DNA from: Takakia lepidozioides
Lineage: Eukaryota; Streptophyta; Takakiopsida; Takakiales; Takakiaceae
NCBI GenBank assembly: GCA_030704615.1
Contig: CM060733.1
Span: 1,986,001-2,046,000, forward strand
Direction: 5' to 3'
DNA length: 60,000 nucleotides
This document shows positions 54,906 to 60,000 of this stretch, one piece after another. Positions within the stretch are counted from its first letter, which is position 1. Each line of letters begins with the position of its first letter. The notes beneath the pieces were generated by a model. It ran no database searches. It was given only the letters and a program-made list of their open reading frames with translations, and was not told the origin of the DNA. The translations under genes were made by a program, and so were the position numbers.

Positions 54906-55686
54906 CCTCCCACCGGGTCTTCTTGTGGTTCAGCTCCGTACGGCCTTGTCTTTTGCCCCTAGGGACATCTGAGAAACATTCAGCCCTCTCAATTGCCTCA
55001 TTCAAAGTCTTAGGTGGCTTCTCCTCCAACTTCCGCCTGGCCCATGGGGCCAATCCCGCCACAAAGTTGAAGACCATTTCTGGTTCTGCCATGTCCGTGA
55101 CTTCGAGCAACAGCACATTGAAAGCCTGAACATATCCCCGAATGTCATCCGTTTGCTTCAAATTCCTTATCTTGTCCTGGGCGAGCCAGGACACGTTGAA
55201 GGGCACAAACTGTCTCTTCATAAGTTCCTTGAACCCACTCCAGTTCAAGGTTTCTGGGTTTGGACCTCGGTCGTGAAGGCGTTTCTGCCACCATTGTTGA
55301 GCATAGCCCCTCAAATAGGTGGGAGCCACTTCCACCCGATCCTCGTCACTCAACTTGGCCGCCCGAAAGTACTGCTCTAGCTCCAAGAGCCAGGTGTTGA
55401 GTGCCTTCTGATTTTGGATGCCCTCGAAGGTGTTGGGTACCTTAGGCTTCACCTTAAACTTTGCCTTAGTGGAAGTGACATTAGCCGCCTTCAACACATC
55501 TTTCAACGTCCCGCCAAACTGCACCAACAACCCTTCCCAAAAGGCTGCTGGCATGGGATGCATCTGTTGGTCTGTCGGAGCTCTCAGGGATTCCTCGGGC
55601 TCCGACTCCTCAAATTCCTCCCGTTCTTGAGCGGCCTCGTTTTCAAAAGCATGCATCGCTTCCTCAAATGGCCGCTTCGGTGACAC
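54583..55686 (-). pseudogene. Gag of the chromodomain element
   Basis: ATG frame of 367 codons. It contains the retrotransposon gag domain: LNTWLLELEQYFRAAKLSDE, YLRGYAQQWWQKRL, WSGFKELMKRQFVPFN, RNLKQTDDIRGYVQAFNVLL and FNFVAGLAPWARRKLEEKPP. A basic stretch follows, then a frameshift near 54800-54850 beyond which the true frame carries the zinc knuckle. Acidic N-terminus. Confidence 0.8.
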
Positions 55687-55802
55687 GTCGCCCCCATCGG
55701 GCTCACCAGGATCATCATCTTTCGGGTCGTTCTGCTTTCACTTTGGCTTGCCCGATCCCATGATGAGGCCGATCCCAAGGACGATCGCGTACTGAACTCT
55801 AA

Positions 55803-55814
55803 GCTCTGATACCA
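55803..55814 (-). other. tRNA-iMet primer binding site
   Basis: TGGTATCAGAGC on the minus strand, two bases inside the 5' LTR: the classic plant initiator-methionine tRNA primer site. Confidence 0.9.
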
Positions 55815-55816
55815 AG

Positions 55817-56531
55817 TGTCGCGCACCTCACTTCGGTAAGCTCCCCTTTAAGTCATAGTTACTCGCTTTGATGCGCGTGCCTAACTCCCAACCTGGCCGC
55901 CAGGCCAACTCGGAGCTTCGGCTACTCACCGGGACATAACGGTCCCCCTTTTCTCCCCCAACAGACCCTCCACCAATTTGGACCTAGTGGAAATTCCCTT
56001 TGGTAGATGGCAGTCCGGAATAGCTCCCCACTTCTTGGTCACTTTCCGGCTCGCTCGCTTACTCACTAGTTTTTGGTCACCAACGGGCTTGCACTATTCT
56101 CGGGGTTACTACTCCTTATATATACTTCTGTGACTGTCCGCGGGGGGTTCACAAACAACCATGCCATTTTATGGCGAACCACCACGAAGACCCTCGATTC
56201 TCGGTGATGAGTCTTGGCCCATCCACCACGGCCCCATTGGACCATGGTGAGTCCCAAGACTTCCCACGACTCCCACCACAAGGTCTTTGCCCCATGGTGA
56301 GTCCTATGCCACCCCCACTAAGTCCCACTAAGCTACCACCACCCCTTGTGGAGCCACCCCCACCGCAACCCGGTGTGCGGGGCTCCACCTAGTGAGCGCC
56401 TCCGCCTCCTGGAGTGCCTTGGGCACTCAAGGGTGCTTCAGCCCCCCATACCTATTGCTGCCACCGCCCCCACCACAAGGGCAGCCCCTCTGCGTCCCGA
56501 CCCCCTGCCCTCAAGGCAAAGGGCCGCGACA
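55817..56531 (-). repeat. 5' LTR of the chromodomain element
   Basis: 715 bp. The outer end (TGTCGCGGCC on the minus strand at 56531) is flanked by CCACT (plus strand); the inner end is ...GCGCGACA at 55817. It matches the left LTR over about 650 bp and then differs. There is a TATATATA motif near 56117, a possible TATA region. Confidence 0.8.
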
Positions 56532-56536
56532 CCACT

Positions 56537-58022
56537 GACATTCCATCTAGTCCCGGGGATTTGCCGTTATGCAGCTTTGAGAGAGCGTTCCTGAGCTCCA
56601 TCTCTGTGAATGACCCTTCCAGGGAGGCAGCTAGCTCATGGGTGAGCAATGAAGGAGTGGATTGAAGGCAGTGATTCTGATGGGGAGATGTTGCAGTGTG
56701 ACCTCCGGAGATACTGCTAAATAAGGATTCAAAGTGTTTGCCCGCTAAGCTTGCCATGTGTTTGGGAGAAGAGGCGGATATGCCTAAAGGCTGGTCAATC
56801 AGTTCAGTGATGTTTTGAGAGGCTCTGCGCAGCTTGGATTTTTCGAAGAAATATTTGGTTATCTTTTCCCCTTTTGTAGACTAGTTTATGCCTGCCTGAA
56901 GTTTGAGTTTTTGTTCTTGGGTAGACTGAAGAATCTCTAGGTTTTCCTTGTCTTGGAGGTAAGTCATGTATGTGTGCTCATCACATCTAGTGGATTGTAC
57001 TCTAGATTGACATACCGAAAGACATTTCTAAAGGGCCTTGATTTTGCGGGAACGGGCTTGGGCCAAGCTTTTGCTCATGGACTGGGCTTTATTGCAGGCG
57101 GCTTTGAGTTTAGCTTCAAACTTGGAGGATGGGTCAGTCGCTGTTCCACCCTCTTCATTCCAAGCTTGAAGAAGGCCTTGTTTGAAAGAGGTTAGTTTTA
57201 ACAGGGAGGAGTTCAGCTTGTATAAGCCTCTCCCCCTGGATTGAGTATTTGGGATTTTGATTGTTGATGATACCAGAGCATGACCAAAGCCCTGTTGGAT
57301 CGGAATTTGGGGGATTCTAGAAATCCACTGAACAAGGTTGAGGGACGTATAAAATCTATTCAGTCTAGCCATTTGAAGGTGAGGGAGAGATCTATTGTTG
57401 TCCAGGTAAAGGATGGAAGGGTAGTGCTTGTCCCATGGGGCTGAGTGATGGCTTCTGTGAGGTTGTGGTTCTGAGTGAGAATGTTCCAGGAGTCTATCTC
57501 TAATGAGGAGGGGTTTACTAGTGATGGACCTCTACGATCACGAAGATCCTCCACCATGTTGAAGTCTCCTATTAATATCCAGCTGTCTATGTTTGAAGCA
57601 TCTTTCATTTTGCTGTCTATGGCAGTCCAGAAATCTGCCCTGTCTATGGTGGAGTTCGGAGCGTAAATGTTGACTATTCCTAGCGATCTTGCGTTGTTGG
57701 GAATTGCAATTTTGTAGAATTGAGCTCTTCCTGGAATCCACCAGGCCTCTGAAACTAGTAGAGCGTGGATTGTTGGAGAGAGGAGGATTGTTGTGCCTCC
57801 TCTTGAGCCCATGGAGGTTGGTTTCCAAAGCGACAGCCCAGTAGGCCATAGTTGATCTGAGAGTTGCCGAATTTTTTGCGGGTCTAACTTGTGTTCCTGG
57901 ATAGCGATAATGGCATCTTGCTGCAGCAGCGGGCTGAGCCAAGACCTTAGTCTGACTCTTTTTAGGGAGTCTGGGCCCGTCCCCATTCCCCGAACATTCC
58001 AAGAATCCAGCCTAATGTACAT
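56537..58022 (-). pseudogene. LINE ORF2 start: AP-type endonuclease and RT beginning
   Basis: From ATG 58022: RLDSWNVRGMGTGPDSLKRV, IIAIQEHKLDPQKI, GSRGGTTILLSP, GIVNIYAPNS and WILIGDFNMVEDLRDRRG give the endonuclease/exonuclease/phosphatase fold with N, E and D/N catalytic positions. A frameshift near 57365 is followed by RLNRFYTSLNL. At about 56540-56600 it reads LRNALSKLHNGKSPGLDGM, the RT N-terminal motif, where the gypsy element is inserted. The RT continues at 36673. Several breaks; dead. Confidence 0.8.
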
Positions 58023-58040
58023 GATGAGGAAGAGCTAGGG

Positions 58041-59215
58041 CTAAAGAATTACTCTCATTTGATGGCCCCGTAGGATCAAAGAAGAATCTGACCCTTTTGT
58101 CTGTTGGAAACAAACAATTTTTCCAGTGGATCCCCGAGGGAGATTCGGGAGAAGTTTCTTGATATTCATCATAATAACAGTTGAGGTTTGGGTTGAATGA
58201 TCAGTAATGGCTGCGAACTGTCCGTGGTGTGGGTGGATGGCAGAGATGGAGAGGAGACAGGTAGCTGAGCGGAAATAGTCTGAGGGTAGTGCAATCTGAA
58301 AGGCAGGGAGGCTGGTATTGTTTTGTTCACTATTAAGATAAGGCATAGCTAGAGAGGAAGGCAGCTCGATGCAAAGTATTTTCCTGCGATTTGGTTTGGC
58401 AGCCAGGTCTTTGCAACACAACACCCAACATCTTTTGGGGTTCCTCTTATCCATGTAATAAATGAAACAGGGTTTGGGTGAAAGAAGAACCTGGCCCATT
58501 GAGTTAATAGCATCCTCTGCCAGTGTCTCTGCAGCTGCCACCGCGTGCTCCATAGGTGTCGTCGTGGGCTCCTTAAGTGCCCCTTCCACAGGGTCAATTG
58601 CTTCAGAGAGGGGCTGGCTGGCGAACACGTCATTTTTGCTGTTTGATCCAGATTTGTCCTGCATGTTCATTGTTGGTACCCCTGATTCCGCAGAGATGCT
58701 AGAGGATGATGAAGAAGATGGATGTATATGAGGCCCATACAGGTAGTCCCTGGTTCTTTGCAGGTCCCCTCTGTGATTGTTCTCGTCGATGTCTGCTTCT
58801 ACAATAGCCCCAGGATAGAGAAGGCATTAGCCAATGTATCTCTGTATCTGGGCTTGAGCCTGCTTGCCCCTCTTGGCCCTGATGGTGGGACGTTGGGGAG
58901 GATACCCGAGTCCGCCGGTGGCGGGGTTGGGGAGGGCAGAGCATCCCGTGCTGGAATCCATTTTCCTTTTGAGGTCCACGAAGCCTTCTTTGCTGCAGCT
59001 TCCACCCTCATTGGATCCGAATCTTGTCTTAGCTTTTTGTTGACGTGGACGGATGGGCTAATGGAGCTCCCTCCCCCCCTCATGACATCGTTTTGACCTT
59101 TTACCTGCAGGAGATCTGTCGGATCCCTGGAGATGGCTGGCCCCCTTGGCTGGCTTGGCTGACTTGGCTGATTCCTTCTAGAGAAATTCGAGGCCATCCT
59201 CGGCGGTGTGATGCC
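58041..59215 (-). pseudogene. LINE 5' end and ORF1
   Basis: Minus-strand frames from ATG 59197 (MASNFSRRNQPSQPSQPRGP) to about 58799, and from 58670 to 58041 (CFIYYMDKRNPKRCWVLCCK, ALPSDYFRSATCLL). They look like the low-complexity N-terminus and the C-terminal part of a plant LINE ORF1, 19 bases upstream of ORF2. A frame break lies near 58700-58800. The LINE 5' end is at about 59215, inside an aORF copy, so the 5' end is retained. Confidence 0.55.
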
Positions 59216-59367
59216 ATCAGCCAAAGGAAGGACTGACATTTCCAAGTAGTGCTCAATCATCTCCCTCAACCAGTGACAGGACAGGGGCTCGCACACGGAG
59301 TCCTTCATGAGACTCTCAACGTCACAAGGGTGCTCGCTCACAAAGGTTTGCTAATCCCAAACAGTAA
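59216..59367 (+). pseudogene. aORF, copy D (C-terminal tail)
   Basis: The plus strand reads QPKEGLTFPSSAQSSPSTSD, RTGARTRSPS then SQRHKGARSQRFANPKQ-stop (with a TGA and a frame change), followed by the conserved hairpin and polypurine tract. It is the tail of a fourth copy of the aORF element, interrupted on the left by the LINE. Confidence 0.8.
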
Positions 59368-59405
59368 ACCGTGACGACACGGCTTTTTGAGAGGAGGAGG
59401 GTAAA

Positions 59406-60000
59406 TGTTAGGGGGCTGCTTGGGACTTAGATGCTTTTACGGGATCTGTGGGGTACCCTTAATTTTTACACAGACTGAGACCAACAGGAGCCTTAGGGGT
59501 GACAACAACAGGCTTTAGGGAAGAGATACACAGCCTGACACAGTCCATCACAGCCCGTCACAGCTTCGCACAGCCAACACAGCCCGTCACAGTCCGACAC
59601 AGCCAACATAGCCGACACAGCCCAACACAGCCAGTCACAGCCCGATACAGCCGCCACAGCTTCGCATAGCCCTACACAGCCCGACACAGCCAGTCACGGC
59701 CCACCACAGCCTGATACAGCCAGTCACAGCTCGGCACAACTGGGGAACAGTTATCATTGGCAAGGAACGACGTTGGGGGAACGACATCTGAAAAAAAAAC
59801 GTGTACTACAGGGATGACGGTTAGTTAGGAAAGCGGTTAGAACAGCTTGTAGGTAGAAAAAGCGAAGAGCGGGGACGTCTAGGGATCACTTCTTGGTGGG
59901 GGACTTTGGGCATCAGGGCTTGGAAATAGAAGAGAAAGCACATCTCTGAGTGGGAAAGATGAAGAGCACGGAGTAGGAGAAGTGACAATCTGTTGTTACT
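59406..60000 (+). mobile_element. LTR of aORF element copy D (runs off the window)
   Basis: Starts TGTTAGGGGGCTGC and follows the same order as the intact LTR, including the CACAGCC minisatellite (59525-59745). It is truncated by the window edge. Confidence 0.85.

Larger units (their letters stand above)
36674..56531 (-). mobile_element. Chromodomain Ty3/gypsy element, split by a nested element
   Basis: Outer boundaries are fixed by a 5-bp target duplication, CCACT at 36669-36673 and 56532-56536, and TGTCGC...GCGACA ends. Without the nested element (39105-52666 plus its duplication) it is about 6.3 kb. Reading on the minus strand from the right: LTR, tRNA-iMet primer site, gag, protease, RT, RNase H, [nested element], integrase, chromodomain, polypurine tract GGGAGAGGAAA, LTR. 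The domain order and chromodomain place it in the chromoviruses. Many stops show it is dead. Confidence 0.85.

Noticed and set aside
1-60000. tRNA and rRNA genes
   Set aside because: I looked for T-arm GGTTCGAATCC-like and rRNA core motifs and saw no cloverleaf I could support.

Overview
The window reads as nuclear DNA of a land plant with a large, repeat-filled genome, most likely a seed-free plant such as a fern. This is inferred from a short TTTAGGG telomere-like run, chromodomain Ty3/gypsy and Tat-like retrotransposons, a tRNA-iMet primer binding site, plant L1-type LINEs, a CACTA terminus, a decayed PPR gene and a GNA-type lectin. Stop codons that look like C-to-T decay of CAG or CGA codons are frequent. 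Only two compact host-like genes look intact: a bacterial-type TauD dioxygenase (minus, 7497-8333) and a secreted mannose-binding-type lectin (minus, 14656-15114).

Layout. 0-5.9 kb: a decayed multi-exon locus on the minus strand, including a DGNHR (ParB/sulfiredoxin-like) block; its introns carry a family of ~24-bp palindromes. 7.1-8.4 kb: the TauD gene with a minisatellite beyond its 3' end. 9.1-12.1 kb: CATTCATC-rich duplications, then an integrase relic broken by a hairpin MITE-like insertion. 14.6-15.1 kb: lectin. 19-20.1 kb: gag-protease relic. 21.3-22.3 kb: PPR relic with internal duplications. 22.5-24.1 kb: LINE 3' end. 24.5-27 kb: a hairpin-forming GGCGACC/GGTCGCC zone enclosing a 120-bp satellite that starts with telomere-like sequence. 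27.2-28.8 kb: gypsy RNaseH-integrase, cut off by an LTR.

28.8-60 kb is a stack of nested transposons. A Tat-like LTR family with an extra large gene (aORF) downstream of integrase occurs four times: two minus-strand copies joined LTR-aORF-LTR-aORF without gag-pol (28.8-36.3 kb), one complete element (39105-52666, TSD GTCTC), and one copy at the right edge. The complete copy sits inside a chromodomain gypsy element (36674-56531, TSD AGTGG/CCACT). That element sits inside a LINE, and the LINE sits inside the aORF of the right-edge copy.

The most interesting item is the aORF module. It has a short conserved ORF of 63-72 codons followed by a protein of about 1,180 residues, with an N-terminal conserved region, long coiled coils, a C-terminal conserved region and an RS/basic tail. 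I do not recognise it as any named domain. In the complete element every frame break I examined is explained by one missing base, mostly in a homopolymer run, so the element may really be intact and the breaks may be assembly errors.
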